The notes beneath the pieces are model-generated. The model searched no databases. It saw only the letters and a program-made list of their open reading frames with translations, and had not been told where the DNA came from. A stretch of 35,625 bases of DNA from an uncultured Pelagibacteraceae bacterium (GTDB lineage Bacteria; Pseudomonadota; Alphaproteobacteria; Pelagibacterales; Pelagibacteraceae). The position numbers and the translations under genes were made by a program. The stretch's first letter is position 1. Each line of letters starts with the position of its first letter. The stretch spans positions 1-35,625 of the forward strand of contig CACOVP010000008.1 of assembly GCA_902630665.1 (NCBI GenBank), in the 5' to 3' direction. Shown piece by piece: positions 1 to 9,178 of the stretch.

Positions 1-712
1 ATCTTTTAACCGTATTAAAGAAATGATCATTTCTGGAGCAAATATAATTGATATTGGTGGAGAGTCTACTAGGCCAGGTTCAAAAATGGTCAAAGAAAAA
101 TTAGAAATAAAAAGAATTAAATTTGTGCTTGATAAATTTAAAAGAAAATTTAAAAAAACTTGTTTATCTCTAGATACAAGAAAATCAACAGTAATGTTAT
201 TTGGTATAAAAAAAGGAGTAGATTTAATTAATGATGTTTCCGGATTCAACCATGATAAAAACTCTTTAGAAAATTTAAGAAAGTATAAGATTTCAAAAGT
301 TCTGCACCATATGTTAGGGACACCAAGCAGTATGCAAAAAAACCCAAAATATAAAAATGTTCTACTAGATATTTATGATTATTTTGAAAAAAATTTAAAA
401 ACAAAACTAAGAGAAAGTAAAGTTATATTAGATCCAGGTATTGGTTTCGGTAAAACTTTGAAACATAATTTGACTTTAATTTCCAAGATATCTTTGTTTC
501 ATAGTCTTGGTTTACCAATTTTAGTTGGCACTTCCAGAAAAAGATTTATAAATCAAATATCTGGCCAATATGATAGTAAAGAAAGAATAGGAGGAACTCT
601 GGGATCTGTAATATTCTTACTTTCTCAAGGAGTTCAAATTTTTAGAGTACATAACGTAAAAGAGGTAAAACAGGGAATTTTGGTATTCAAAAAAATATTA
701 ATAAATAAATGA
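1..712 (+). CDS. folP: Dihydropteroate synthase, 5' end cut by window edge
   Basis: Condenses 6-hydroxymethyl-dihydropterin diphosphate with p-aminobenzoate to give dihydropteroate, in cytoplasmic folate synthesis. The frame is open from base 2 with no start, so the gene begins upstream; the ATG at 23 is internal. About 236 residues are visible. In order they show the pterin-binding DIGGESTRPGS stretch, LDTRKS, INDVSG, HHMLGTPSSMQ, DPGIGFGKT and GTSRKRF, which are the family's signature segments. The C-terminal RVHDV box reads RVHNV here, a mild substitution. The stop overlaps the next start (ATGA), so it is cotranscribed with glmM. The folP-glmM order is common in bacteria. Function is secure from the motifs. 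Confidence 0.95.
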   Translation, partial: SFNRIKEMIISGANIIDIGGESTRPGSKMVKEKLEIKRIKFVLDKFKRKFKKTCLSLDTRKSTVMLFGIKKGVDLINDVSGFNHDKNSLENLRKYKISKVLHHMLGTPSSMQKNPKYKNVLLDIYDYFEKNLKTKLRESKVILDPGIGFGKTLKHNLTLISKISLFHSLGLPILVGTSRKRFINQISGQYDSKERIGGTLGSVIFLLSQGVQIFRVHNVKEVKQGILVFKKILINK

Positions 713-2040
713 AAAATAAATATTTTGGAACCGATGGTATTAGAGGAAGAGTAAATAGTGGAAATATTACAGGGGAAAAGTTTTTTAAGTTCGGTTTAGC
801 ATCAGGGACTTATTTTAAAAATCAAAAAAAATCTAAACAAATTGCAGTTATTGCAAAAGATACAAGATTATCCGGATATACTCTTGAACCTGCGTTGGTT
901 TCAGGCTTAGTTTCTGGAGGAATGCATGTGATTACTCTCGGACCATTACCTACTAATGGGCTTGCAATGTTAACTAAAACTATGAGAGCAAACATGGGTA
1001 TTATGATAACTGCATCGCATAACCCTTTCGATGATAATGGATTAAAACTATTTGGACCAGATGGATTGAAATTATCTGACAAAATTGAAAAGAGAATTGA
1101 GAAACTAATAGATGCCAAGAACACAAAGCAACTTACAAATCCTAAATTGTTAGGAAGAGTTAAAAGATTAGAAAATGGAAATGATAAATATATTAAAATA
1201 CTTAAAAAGAATTTTCCTAAAAATTTTAATTTAAAAGGCATAAGGATTGTCTTGGATTGTGCTAATGGCGCAGGCTACAAAGCAGCTCCAAAACTTTTAA
1301 GAGAATTGGGGGCAAAGATTCACCCTATTGGAATTAAACCAAACGGATTTAATATTAACTCTAAATGTGGATCTACACACCCATCAAAAATAAAATCGGC
1401 AGTAAAAAAATTTAAAGCACATGTTGGTATATCATTCGATGGTGATGCTGATAGAGTTATAATGTGTGATGAAAATGGTAAAATTATTGATGGCGACCAG
1501 ATAATTGCAATGCTAGCAAGAAGGTGGAAATTAAAGAGAATTTTAAAAGGCGGTGTTGTTGGAACATTAATGTCGAATTACGGTTTGGAAAATTTTTTAA
1601 AAAATGAAAAAATACGATTTGTTCGCTCAAATGTAGGAGATAGATATGTAAAGGAAAAAATGAAAAAAGTAAATTTTAATCTAGGAGGTGAACAATCTGG
1701 CCATATTATTCTAGGTAAATTCGCAACAACTGGAGATGGTTTGCTTGTTGCATTAGAAGTTTTATTTTCACTTAGAAAAAATAAAAAGGCTAGTAAACTA
1801 TTAAATGTTTTTAAACCAGTTCCTCAAAAATTAAAAAATATTTTAGTTAAAAATAAGAATATTATTGATAAATTAAGTTGTAAAAAATCAATAAAACAAG
1901 CAAAAATATTAATGGGCGACAAAGGTAGAATACTAGTTAGAAAATCAGGAACAGAACAAAAAATTAGGATTATGGCAGAGTCATATGATAAAAAATTAAT
2001 AATGAAAAGTATTAATTTAATTAAAAATAAAATTAAATAA
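709..2040 (+). CDS. glmM: Phosphoglucosamine mutase
   Basis: Interconverts glucosamine-6-phosphate and glucosamine-1-phosphate, on the route to UDP-GlcNAc for peptidoglycan and lipid A. The 443 residues match the usual family length. The N-terminus has FGTDGIRG. The phosphoserine loop TASHNP puts the catalytic Ser at 103. The metal loop DGDADR lies at 244-249, and the C-terminal phosphate-binding loop RKSGTEQKIRI near 407-417. The ATG overlaps the folP stop. The TASHNPxDDNG form separates GlmM from phosphomannomutase/phosphoglucomutase relatives, as does the folP neighbour. An antisense open frame over 822-1241 is a shadow of this gene. Confidence 0.96.
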   Translation: MKNKYFGTDGIRGRVNSGNITGEKFFKFGLASGTYFKNQKKSKQIAVIAKDTRLSGYTLEPALVSGLVSGGMHVITLGPLPTNGLAMLTKTMRANMGIMITASHNPFDDNGLKLFGPDGLKLSDKIEKRIEKLIDAKNTKQLTNPKLLGRVKRLENGNDKYIKILKKNFPKNFNLKGIRIVLDCANGAGYKAAPKLLRELGAKIHPIGIKPNGFNINSKCGSTHPSKIKSAVKKFKAHVGISFDGDADRVIMCDENGKIIDGDQIIAMLARRWKLKRILKGGVVGTLMSNYGLENFLKNEKIRFVRSNVGDRYVKEKMKKVNFNLGGEQSGHIILGKFATTGDGLLVALEVLFSLRKNKKASKLLNVFKPVPQKLKNILVKNKNIIDKLSCKKSIKQAKILMGDKGRILVRKSGTEQKIRIMAESYDKKLIMKSINLIKNKIK

Positions 2041-2041
2041 A

Positions 2042-2854
2042 TTGAAATCAAGATCAAAAGTTTTAATTGTAGCAGGATCAGACTCTTCTGGTGGAGCAGG
2101 TATTCAAGCCGACATAAAAACTATTTCATCACTTGGTAGTTACGCTATGACTGCCATTACAGCAATAACTTCTCAAAATACTACCGGCGTTCAATCAGTA
2201 TTTCCTATTAATCATGTAGAAGTTGAAAAACAAATTAGATTTACCTGTAAAGATATAAAACCAAATGCAATTAAGGTTGGAATGCTTCATTCTTCAAAAA
2301 TAATTAATTCTGTATTTTATGAGCTTAAAAAATTTAATGATATAAAAATAGTTTTAGACCCTGTTATGGTAGCGAAAAATGGAACAAAACTAATTGACAA
2401 CAGTGCAATAAAAAATTTGAAAAAGAAATTACTTAGCATCTCTTATCTGATTACGCCGAATATTCCAGAGGCTGAAGTCTTAACTAATGTAAAAATTAAA
2501 GATACAGACGATATGATTATTGTAGGAAAAATTTTGCTAAAAATGGGGGCAAAAAACGTTTTGATTAAAGGGGGGCATAGCAAGGCAAGCTTTATAGAGG
2601 ATGTCTTAATTAGCGACCGTAATATTAATATATTTAGGAATAAAAAAATTAAAACTAAAAATACTCATGGAACAGGTTGTACATTATCAAGCGCTATTGC
2701 AACATTTTTATCATGTGGAAAACCTCTAAAGAAATCTTGTGAGCTAGGAATTAAATATGTAAACCAAGCAATTAAGTTCAACCGAAACTATGGAAAGGGA
2801 CACGGTCCAATAAATCATCTTAACTCAATTAAAATAAAAAAAATATTTGAATAA
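2042..2854 (+). CDS. thiD: Hydroxymethylpyrimidine/phosphomethylpyrimidine kinase
   Basis: Phosphorylates HMP and HMP-phosphate to HMP-PP, the pyrimidine half of thiamin. The 270 residues are ribokinase-fold. The N-terminal substrate motif [13 protein letters not shown] is at 12-24, and the anion-hole motif THGTGC at 208-213 carries the conserved Cys213. The start is TTG, one base after the glmM stop; the next Met is at residue 35, beyond the essential motif, so TTG is the best choice. No Shine-Dalgarno is visible, so translation probably couples to glmM. SAR11 is known to lack HMP synthesis by ThiC and to need exogenous HMP, so this kinase would act on salvaged precursor. That last point is family knowledge, not visible here. 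Confidence 0.93.
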   Translation: MKSRSKVLIVAGSDSSGGAGIQADIKTISSLGSYAMTAITAITSQNTTGVQSVFPINHVEVEKQIRFTCKDIKPNAIKVGMLHSSKIINSVFYELKKFNDIKIVLDPVMVAKNGTKLIDNSAIKNLKKKLLSISYLITPNIPEAEVLTNVKIKDTDDMIIVGKILLKMGAKNVLIKGGHSKASFIEDVLISDRNINIFRNKKIKTKNTHGTGCTLSSAIATFLSCGKPLKKSCELGIKYVNQAIKFNRNYGKGHGPINHLNSIKIKKIFE

Positions 2855-4146
2855 TGAAAAATGTAGTTGTCGTAGGTTCACAGTGGGGAGACGAGGGAAA
2901 AGGAAAGATTGTTGACTGGCTTTCAAGTGAGGCAGATATTGTTGTTCGTTTTCAAGGGGGCCATAACGCAGGTCATACGCTAGTAATTGATAAAAAAATA
3001 TTTAAGTTAAGATTATTACCTTCAGGCATTGTTCGTAAAGGAAAAATATCAATTTTGGGTAACGGAGTTGTTATTGATCCATGGGCACTCCTAGAAGAAA
3101 TAGAGGAAATTAAAAAAAAAGGAGTGGATGTTACACCTGAAAACTTTATGATCTCAGAATCAGCTTCACTAATATTACCTTTTCATAAAGAAATGGATGA
3201 AATTAGAGAAGACTCTGCAGGAAAAGAAAAAATTGGAACTACTCGAAGAGGAATCGGACCTTGTTACGAGGACAAAGTTGGTCGAAGATCTATTAGGATA
3301 ATGGATCTCAGGTCGAAAAGTAATTTAGAAAGTAGGCTAGAAAATGTTTTGTTGCATCACAATGCTTTAAGAAAAGGTTTGAAAAAAAAAATTTTCAAAA
3401 AAGAGATACTTAAAAAAAAATTATTAGAAATAGCGCCTAAATTACTGTGTTTCGCTCAACCGATTTGGCTAAAACTTGATGAATTTAAAAAAGAGAGAAA
3501 AAAAATATTATTTGAAGGTGCTCAAGGTATCTTATTAGATGTTGATCATGGAACTTATCCATATGTGACTTCCTCAAATACTGTGCCAGCCGCAGCAGCT
3601 ACAGGTTCTGGATCTGGGCCAAATGAAATAAGTTATATTTTAGGTATTACTAAGGCTTATACAACAAGAGTTGGAAGCGGACCATTCCCAACAGAGTTAA
3701 AAAATAAAATTGGAGAAATTCTTGGTAAACGTGGAAAGGAATTCGGTACAGTAACAGCAAGAAAAAGACGTTGTGGATGGTTTGATGGAGTTTTAGTGCG
3801 TCAGACAATTAAAATTTCTGGTATTAACGGAATTGCTTTGACAAAACTTGATGTACTTGATGAGTTGGAAGAGATTAAAATTTGTGTGGGATATGAATTG
3901 AATGGAAAAAAATTGAATTACTTTCCTGCAGCTACAGAAGATCAGTTTAATATCAAACCAATATATAAAACGTTTCCTGGCTGGATGACAAAAACTCAAG
4001 GAATAAGAAATATAAACGATTTACCTGAAAAAGCAAAAAAATATATTTATGCTTTAGAAGATTTTATTGGCGCAAAAGTTTCTAGCATTTCAACTAGTCC
4101 TGAAAGAGAAGATACAATATTAATAGAAGATCCTTTTAAGCTTTAA
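2854..4146 (+). CDS. purA: Adenylosuccinate synthetase
   Basis: GTP-dependent ligation of aspartate to IMP, the first committed step to AMP. The 430 residues are full length. The N-terminus has [11 protein letters not shown] (8-18), the P-loop-like GTP/IMP site with the catalytic Asp. It is followed by GGHNAGHT with the catalytic His, the TTRRGIGP loop, and an [14 protein letters not shown] segment. The start ATG overlaps the thiD stop by one base, making it the last gene of the folP-glmM-thiD-purA run. Its TAA lies within a TTAA tetramer that is also the stop of the convergent rpoH gene. Confidence 0.97.
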   Translation: MKNVVVVGSQWGDEGKGKIVDWLSSEADIVVRFQGGHNAGHTLVIDKKIFKLRLLPSGIVRKGKISILGNGVVIDPWALLEEIEEIKKKGVDVTPENFMISESASLILPFHKEMDEIREDSAGKEKIGTTRRGIGPCYEDKVGRRSIRIMDLRSKSNLESRLENVLLHHNALRKGLKKKIFKKEILKKKLLEIAPKLLCFAQPIWLKLDEFKKERKKILFEGAQGILLDVDHGTYPYVTSSNTVPAAAATGSGSGPNEISYILGITKAYTTRVGSGPFPTELKNKIGEILGKRGKEFGTVTARKRRCGWFDGVLVRQTIKISGINGIALTKLDVLDELEEIKICVGYELNGKKLNYFPAATEDQFNIKPIYKTFPGWMTKTQGIRNINDLPEKAKKYIYALEDFIGAKVSSISTSPEREDTILIEDPFKL

Positions 4147-5039
4147 CTTACTGGCAATAAGTTTTTCGACTTTGAAGCATTTATCATTGATTTTTGCAAT
4201 TTTTCAAAAGCTTTAGTTTCAATTTGACGAATTCTCTCTCTACTAATTTTGTATTTTTTACTTAGCTCATCAAGTGTAATGGGGTTTTCAGATAATCTTC
4301 TTGCAGATATTATTTCTTTCTCTCTATCATTTAATATTTTCATCGCGCTAGAAAGTAATTCTTTTTTGTCCTCATATTCCTGTTTTTGAGAGACAATTAA
4401 TTCTTGGTCCAAATTATCATCAATTAACCAATCTTGCCATTCATCAGTTTCTCCAACTTTAATTGGGTCGTTTAAAGATTTTTCCTGACCCATCATTCTT
4501 CTATTCATATTAATCACTTCACTTTTATCAACATCCAACCTTTTTGAAATTTCTTTTACTTGATGATCTTTCAAATCTCCCTCTTGATTTGGTGCTATTT
4601 GACTTTTTAATTTCTTAAGATTAAAAAAAAGCTTTTTTTGCGCTGAGGTAGTTCCCATTTTTACCAAACTCCATGATCTTAAAACATATTCTTGTATAGC
4701 AGCCTTAATCCACCACATAGCATAAGTCGCCAATCTAAAACCCTTATCTGGGTCAAATTTTTTTACCGCTTGCATTAATCCGATATTACCTTCAGAAATT
4801 AATTCATTGACTGGCAATCCATATCCTCGGTAACCCATCGCTATTTTTGCTACTAATCTTAAATGACTAGTCACGAGCTTATGAGCTGATTGTAAATTGC
4901 CATTCTCTCTCCAATTTTTAGCTAACATGTATTCTTCCTCTGCATCAAGCATTGGAAACTTCTTTATTTGTGATAAATACAAAGATAGTCCGCCAGTTGA
5001 GGGTGTGGGCAAATTACTTATTTGGTTTATTTCGCTCAT
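4143..5039 (-). CDS. rpoH: RNA polymerase heat-shock sigma factor (sigma-32 type)
   Basis: Directs RNA polymerase to heat-shock promoters. The 298 residues have the sigma-70 region 2 ([13 protein letters not shown], then [15 protein letters not shown] near 101-115) and a C-terminal region 4.2 helix-turn-helix ([19 protein letters not shown]). The RpoH box, [10 protein letters not shown] at 134-143, separates it from the housekeeping sigma factor; it is the element bound by core polymerase and involved in chaperone control in relatives. No region 1.1 is present. It lies 30 bases downstream of rluD on the same strand, an arrangement common in alphaproteobacteria. The 30-base gap includes a long A-run on the coding strand. 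I see no clear thermosensor structure, though I could not fold the mRNA. Confidence 0.95.
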   Translation of the reverse strand: MSEINQISNLPTPSTGGLSLYLSQIKKFPMLDAEEEYMLAKNWRENGNLQSAHKLVTSHLRLVAKIAMGYRGYGLPVNELISEGNIGLMQAVKKFDPDKGFRLATYAMWWIKAAIQEYVLRSWSLVKMGTTSAQKKLFFNLKKLKSQIAPNQEGDLKDHQVKEISKRLDVDKSEVINMNRRMMGQEKSLNDPIKVGETDEWQDWLIDDNLDQELIVSQKQEYEDKKELLSSAMKILNDREKEIISARRLSENPITLDELSKKYKISRERIRQIETKAFEKLQKSMINASKSKNLLPVS

Positions 5040-5069
5040 AACTAAGATTTATCTATTTGTTTTTTTTTT

Positions 5070-6053
5070 TCAACCACTCAATTTAGTTAGTAAATTCAAC
5101 AATTTTTTAAAGCTATCAGGTAATTCAGAGTCAAATTTTACCTTTTTGTTTTTTGTTGGATGAATAAATTCTAAAGTTTTTGCATGCAGCGTCTGACCTT
5201 TTAAAACTACAAATTTTTTATAAAATTCAGAATTAATTTTCTTAAATTTTATATTTTTCTTTCCATACTGAATATCCCCTAATATGGGCACTCTTTTATA
5301 TTTCATATGTAATCTAATTTGATGAGTTCTTCCCGTTTCAAGTTCACACTCAATTAAGCTAATTTTTGGCACATCCTTGATAGTAAAAATTTTCACTGTT
5401 TTGTAGTTTGTAATAGCTTTTTTTCCAGATGTTTCACTTACTGTCATTAATTTTCTATTTTTTTTATTTCTAGTAATTAGAGTTTGAATTTTCCCATTAA
5501 GCGGTCTTATAACTCCCCAAATTAAACACTGATATTTTCTCTTAATAGAATGTTCGTTAAACTGAATTCCAAGTTTACTGTGTGCGTAATTATTTTTAGC
5601 TATTACCAGCAATCCGCTGGTATCCTTATCAATTCTATGTACTATACCAGGTCTTAAAGCTCCATTAACGTCGGATAGATTTTTTTTAAATTTAGATATA
5701 AGAGCATTTACCAAGGTTTCGTCAAAATTACCAGCACCAGGGTGAACAACCATTCCTTTAGGCTTGTTGACCACGACTAAGTCGTTATCTTCAAAAATTA
5801 TATCTAAATTCGCATTAAATGGAATTAGATTATTTTTTTTAGTTCTAGCTAATGTCTTTACCTTTATTTCATCAAATGTTTTTACTCTTGTAGATGGGGA
5901 CATACTTAAAGTTTCATTGAGCATAACGCTTTTATTAACTATAAGCTTTTTAATAAATGACCTAGATAAATTATCCATCTTGTTGGATAAAAAAATATCC
6001 AATCTCTTACAATTATCATTTTTTTCTACTAAGAATTTCATTGTTTTATTCAT
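5070..6053 (-). CDS. rluD: 23S rRNA pseudouridine synthase, RluD family
   Basis: Isomerises specific uridines in 23S rRNA helix 69 (1911/1915/1917 in E. coli). The 327 residues consist of an N-terminal S4 RNA-binding domain (about 17-75) and a catalytic domain. The motif HRIDKDTSG starts at residue 139 and places the catalytic Asp at 142. LETGRTHQIRLH and LHAKTLEF further along are family hallmarks. The ATG at 6053 is used here; a second Met four codons later is equally possible. It is probably cotranscribed with rpoH. RluC could be confused with it, but the length and the rpoH neighbour favour RluD. Confidence 0.92.
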   Translation of the reverse strand: MNKTMKFLVEKNDNCKRLDIFLSNKMDNLSRSFIKKLIVNKSVMLNETLSMSPSTRVKTFDEIKVKTLARTKKNNLIPFNANLDIIFEDNDLVVVNKPKGMVVHPGAGNFDETLVNALISKFKKNLSDVNGALRPGIVHRIDKDTSGLLVIAKNNYAHSKLGIQFNEHSIKRKYQCLIWGVIRPLNGKIQTLITRNKKNRKLMTVSETSGKKAITNYKTVKIFTIKDVPKISLIECELETGRTHQIRLHMKYKRVPILGDIQYGKKNIKFKKINSEFYKKFVVLKGQTLHAKTLEFIHPTKNKKVKFDSELPDSFKKLLNLLTKLSG

Positions 6054-6076
6054 AAATTAATTTAAATTAGCTTCAT

Positions 6077-6154
6077 GCGCCGGTAGCTTCAACTGGATAG
6101 AGCGCCGGATTTCGGCTCCGGAGGTTATGGGTTCGACTCCTATCCGGCGCACCA
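6077..6154 (+). tRNA. tRNA-Arg(TCG)
   Basis: A complete cloverleaf can be drawn. The acceptor stem is GCGCCGG with CCGGCGC. The D stem is GCTT/GAGC with a loop containing GG. The anticodon stem is CCGGA/TCCGG around the loop TTTCGGC, giving anticodon TCG. The T arm is ATGGG/CCTAT with loop TTCGACT. The discriminator is A and the CCA tail is encoded (6152-6154). The D-loop is one base longer than in E. coli tRNA-Arg. It lies in the 23-base-start gap upstream of rluD on the opposite strand, and its tail ends two bases before the stop of the convergent GT17 gene. Confidence 0.95.
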
Positions 6155-6156
6155 AA

Positions 6157-6969
6157 TTATAAAATCCATTCTTTAAATTTTTCTTTATTATTATATACGT
6201 AACTTGGAAAACTATCATCTACATTAACTTTTTTATATTTTATATTTCTGCCAAACAAATCTTCACCCTTAGAAATTTTTTCTTTAATGCTCTCAACATT
6301 TGTAAATTCTTCCTTATTGTATTCTTGGTGAGAGTAGGAAATTATTTTGTGTTTTATGGAATTTGGTTCTTTCAAAAAACTAAAATGCCAGCCTCCATTA
6401 TTAATCAGCTGGATCTTTTGATTAAAAATTTTCCAAAAAGGTCTTTTTTTGGCTTTCAGATTTCTAAGCCATTGAGGAGACCTAAGATCTTTCTTCCGAC
6501 AAATTTTTGTTCCAGCCCAACTTGTTTCACTTATATTCAATAGGTTAATTTTAGATTGAAAATTTTTTTGTAAAAAACAGCCAAATTTATTTTTTACATT
6601 AAATTCTTTTATACTTATCGGATTTGGAATTTCATCAATATCTGAAATCATTATAAGATCATTATCCTCAAATCTTTTATATCCCCGAGACAACCCGTTA
6701 CGCTGAAACTGATCTCTAACATGATTACTGTGCCATCCTTTTTTTAAAGACTTTACCTCAGAAGGTAAATCATCTATGACGATGTAGATTATTTTTTCCT
6801 TAAATTTTATAAAATTTTTTAAATTAAAATTTAATTTTTTGGGCTCGCCTGAATGTGTTTTAGTTGCCTCTGCAATAACAAACTTATCAACTTTTTCTTT
6901 CAAGGTATTTAGTCTTATATCTAAAACTAAATCTTCATCAAAATACATAAAACAATCAATTAATTTCAT
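6157..6969 (-). CDS. GT17-family glycosyltransferase
   Basis: The 270 residues resemble glycosyltransferase family 17, named for the animal enzyme that adds bisecting GlcNAc to N-glycans; bacterial members are mostly uncharacterised. The diagnostic segment is MISDIDEIPNP, with the DxD-like metal/nucleotide-sugar site at 110-113. The N-terminus (LIDCFMYFDEDLVLDIRLNT) and FVIAEATKTHSG also fit the family. No signal peptide or membrane helix is evident, so it acts in the cytoplasm or at the membrane face. Its ATG overlaps the stop of the 2OG oxygenase gene (ATGA), and it ends the sua5-led operon, two bases from tRNA-Arg. Acceptor and donor sugar are unknown. Confidence 0.82.
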   Translation of the reverse strand: MKLIDCFMYFDEDLVLDIRLNTLKEKVDKFVIAEATKTHSGEPKKLNFNLKNFIKFKEKIIYIVIDDLPSEVKSLKKGWHSNHVRDQFQRNGLSRGYKRFEDNDLIMISDIDEIPNPISIKEFNVKNKFGCFLQKNFQSKINLLNISETSWAGTKICRKKDLRSPQWLRNLKAKKRPFWKIFNQKIQLINNGGWHFSFLKEPNSIKHKIISYSHQEYNKEEFTNVESIKEKISKGEDLFGRNIKYKKVNVDDSFPSYVYNNKEKFKEWIL

Positions 6970-7664
6970 AATTTAATAGTTGAAGACGTAAAACCTAACT
7001 TTCTATTTTTCAGATTACTAGAAGAGCAATGTAGATTAGTCCTATCAAAAACCAATATATCTCCTAATTTCCATTTATAAATTAATTCAACTTTTAAACC
7101 TTTTAAATTTCCTATTTCTTCATGTTTTAAATATTTATCGTGAATTTTTTTATCAAAAGTCTCACCATTATATAAATTAATATGCTCTGAGGATCTTTTA
7201 TTATAACCTTTTGCAGCTAATTCTGTTGGGTTAATTGAAAATGTTGTTGAACACCCATAGAACCTGTTTTTAAATATAATCGTTTCACCTTCCTCGGATA
7301 AAGGCACTAGTGTTTGTTTGAAAATAATTTTGTTAAAATCAAATCCAGTATCAACATGTAATGAAACCGGTAAAAAACTCTCTTGAAATAAACCCAGGCT
7401 TTCCAAATTGTCCTTAGAGTTAGGGTTATCCATTTGATAGTCTCCTATAATTGATTTTAATTTATTTTTATAATTAATCTGCAATTCTTTTTCAAAATTT
7501 ATAGACCATTTTTTTTTTACAATTTTTTGCCTTTTATTATCGACTTCTACAGGCAGATCTGAGTATAATTTTTGAAATTTAAGAATTTCTGTTTTATCTA
7601 AAAAATTTTTTACAATTATAGGTTTACTCTCATTTTTTTTTATCTCATCAATTTTCGTATGCAT
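6966..7664 (-). CDS. 2OG-Fe(II) oxygenase-like protein
   Basis: The 232-residue protein has a plausible iron facial triad: H103 and D105 in LHVDTGFD, and H212 in TNLHCSSS. R221 is well placed to bind 2-oxoglutarate. The segment GDILVFDRTNLHCS is typical of the last strands of the double-stranded beta-helix in phytanoyl-CoA/prolyl-hydroxylase-type enzymes. The ATG is preceded by a GGGAG ribosome site six bases upstream, formed in the last codons of the permease gene. It sits between an ABC exporter and a GT17 enzyme, so it may tailor the exported molecule. Substrate unknown; the family call rests on motif spacing rather than a close match. Confidence 0.7.
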   Translation of the reverse strand: MHTKIDEIKKNESKPIIVKNFLDKTEILKFQKLYSDLPVEVDNKRQKIVKKKWSINFEKELQINYKNKLKSIIGDYQMDNPNSKDNLESLGLFQESFLPVSLHVDTGFDFNKIIFKQTLVPLSEEGETIIFKNRFYGCSTTFSINPTELAAKGYNKRSSEHINLYNGETFDKKIHDKYLKHEEIGNLKGLKVELIYKWKLGDILVFDRTNLHCSSSNLKNRKLGFTSSTIKL

Positions 7665-7665
7665 T

Positions 7666-8457
7666 TTATTCTCCCATATTAATTAAAGTTCCTCTTTTTT
7701 TTGCACCGAAATATGAGGCATAAAAAACTATAATTCCTATTACAAAATAAATAACAGAAATAATTGATGAGATAAAAATATTTGAATAATTAACAGAATC
7801 ATTTAAAAGAATACTCCGCATTTCCTCAAAAATGTGAACTAATGGTAATCCTTTAGCTAATATTTGTAAAATATTTGGCAATATATCTATTGGATAATAA
7901 ATACATCCTAAAGGAGCCAAGAAAAATAAACTTGCCCATGCAATATTTTCAAACGATGGACCAAACCTTAAAAGCCCAGACGTTACAAAAAGTCCTAAAC
8001 TTATTCCAAATAAATACAGTGCTAATAAAAGTAACACTAAAGGCGGGCCTAACTCTAAAATAGACACACCAAATAACGGTATTGAAATTAAAACAGCGGG
8101 GACTAAACCTATTAAAGTTCGTAAAATTGCGGTCAAAGTTAAAGAAACAATAATTTCACTTATTTTAATTGGAGCAATGAAAAGGTTAGTAAAATTCCTG
8201 CTCCAGATTTCCTCTAAGAACATCATGTTGAAACTAATACTAGCTCTAAACAAAAAGTCGTACAAAATTGCTGCTGTAAGTATTACTCCAACTGTATTGC
8301 TATAATAATCAGAGTTTAATGTAAAAAATTTTGATATAAATCCCCATAAAAAAATTTGTACAGTTGGCCAGTAAATTAGATCTAACACTCTTGGAAAAGA
8401 GTTCATTATTAAATAAAGATGTCTTAAACCAAGTGCATAAATCTTACTAAAATTCAT
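7666..8457 (-). CDS. ABC-2 type transporter permease
   Basis: A hydrophobic protein of about 263 residues with roughly six membrane segments, in the layout of the ABC2_membrane family (DrrB/NodJ-like). An N-terminal amphipathic stretch precedes the first helix (VQIFLWGFISKFF); a cytoplasmic EEIWSRNFTNLFIAPI segment follows, then paired helices; the C-terminal tail is basic (FGAKKRG). An open frame from a TTG at 8472 exists, but the ATG at 8457 has a GGAG ribosome site 6-7 bases upstream, so I use it; this leaves an 11-base overlap with the ATPase gene. It exports lipids, glycans or small molecules in relatives; the cargo here is unknown. Confidence 0.87.
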   Translation of the reverse strand: MNFSKIYALGLRHLYLIMNSFPRVLDLIYWPTVQIFLWGFISKFFTLNSDYYSNTVGVILTAAILYDFLFRASISFNMMFLEEIWSRNFTNLFIAPIKISEIIVSLTLTAILRTLIGLVPAVLISIPLFGVSILELGPPLVLLLLALYLFGISLGLFVTSGLLRFGPSFENIAWASLFFLAPLGCIYYPIDILPNILQILAKGLPLVHIFEEMRSILLNDSVNYSNIFISSIISVIYFVIGIIVFYASYFGAKKRGTLINMGE

Positions 8458-9178
8458 CTTTACTCCTAGCAAGTTTTAAAAAAGTTTCTTCCAAATTATT
8501 TCTTCCATGTTTTTTTATAAGTTCTTCACATGTCCCGTTGTCTATTATTTTACCTTTTCTCATCATTACTATACTATCGCACAATCGCTCAACTTCGCTC
8601 ATATTGTGTGATGCTAATAATATCGTAACTTTATTTTTAGATTTATAGTCTTGAATATAACTTCGAACAAAATCTCCAATATCTGGATCTAAACTTGCAG
8701 TAGGCTCATCTAAAAGTAAAATTTCTGGTTTATTAATTAAAGCTTTAGCTAGAGATACTCTATTTTTTTGACCAGATGAAAGTTCACCAGTTTTCCTATC
8801 AAAAAAATTTTTAATGTCTAGGTCATTAGAAATTTCATCTATTCTTTCAGAGAGATTTTTAATTCCATATAATCTTCCATAGATTTCAAGGTTTTGTTTC
8901 ACAGTTAGTTTTTTTGGTAATTCAACATAGGGAGATGCAAAATTCAATCTACTTAAAATTTGATCTCTACTAAAAGATTTTAGATTTTTATTATTAATCA
9001 AAATATCACCACTCGTTGGTGTTATTAAACCAAGCATCATACCTATGGACGTTGTTTTTCCACAACCATTTGGTCCTAATAATCCAATAGTTTTATTTTT
9101 TTCTATAAAAAAATTAATTTTGTTTACAGCTAAATAGTCTTTATAAATTTTTGTGAGATTTTTTACCTGAATAAACAT
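8447..9178 (-). CDS. ABC transporter ATP-binding protein (ABC-2 exporter partner)
   Basis: The 243-residue nucleotide-binding domain energises the adjacent permease. Walker A GPNGCGKT is at 35-42, the ABC signature LSSGQ at 133-137, Walker B ILLLDEP at 153-159, and the switch His at 191. The Q-loop is odd: where most ABC ATPases have Gln, the sequence reads NFASPYVELP, with Ser82 in its place. The organisation matches DrrA/NodI-type exporters, not importers, and no binding-protein gene is nearby. The ATG overlaps the sua5 stop by one base, so it is translated from the same mRNA. Confidence 0.92.
   Translation of the reverse strand: MFIQVKNLTKIYKDYLAVNKINFFIEKNKTIGLLGPNGCGKTTSIGMMLGLITPTSGDILINNKNLKSFSRDQILSRLNFASPYVELPKKLTVKQNLEIYGRLYGIKNLSERIDEISNDLDIKNFFDRKTGELSSGQKNRVSLAKALINKPEILLLDEPTASLDPDIGDFVRSYIQDYKSKNKVTILLASHNMSEVERLCDSIVMMRKGKIIDNGTCEELIKKHGRNNLEETFLKLARSKDEF

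Noticed and set aside
822..1241. Antisense open frame within glmM (and similar ones in dxs, purA, prpE and the rhodopsin)
   Set aside because: These lie wholly inside well-identified genes, have no recognisable domains, and their hydrophobic make-up is what reverse-reading of Lys/Asn/Ile-rich genes produces.
4145..4166. AACTTA/TAAGTT hairpin with T-run after purA as a terminator
   Set aside because: The stem is only six pairs, nearly all A-T, and lies in rpoH coding sequence; too weak to call in this AT-rich DNA.
6077..9178. Genomic island flanked by a duplicated tRNA-Arg 3' end
   Set aside because: I looked for a second copy of the tRNA's 3' end near 9178 and elsewhere and found none; there is no integrase gene.
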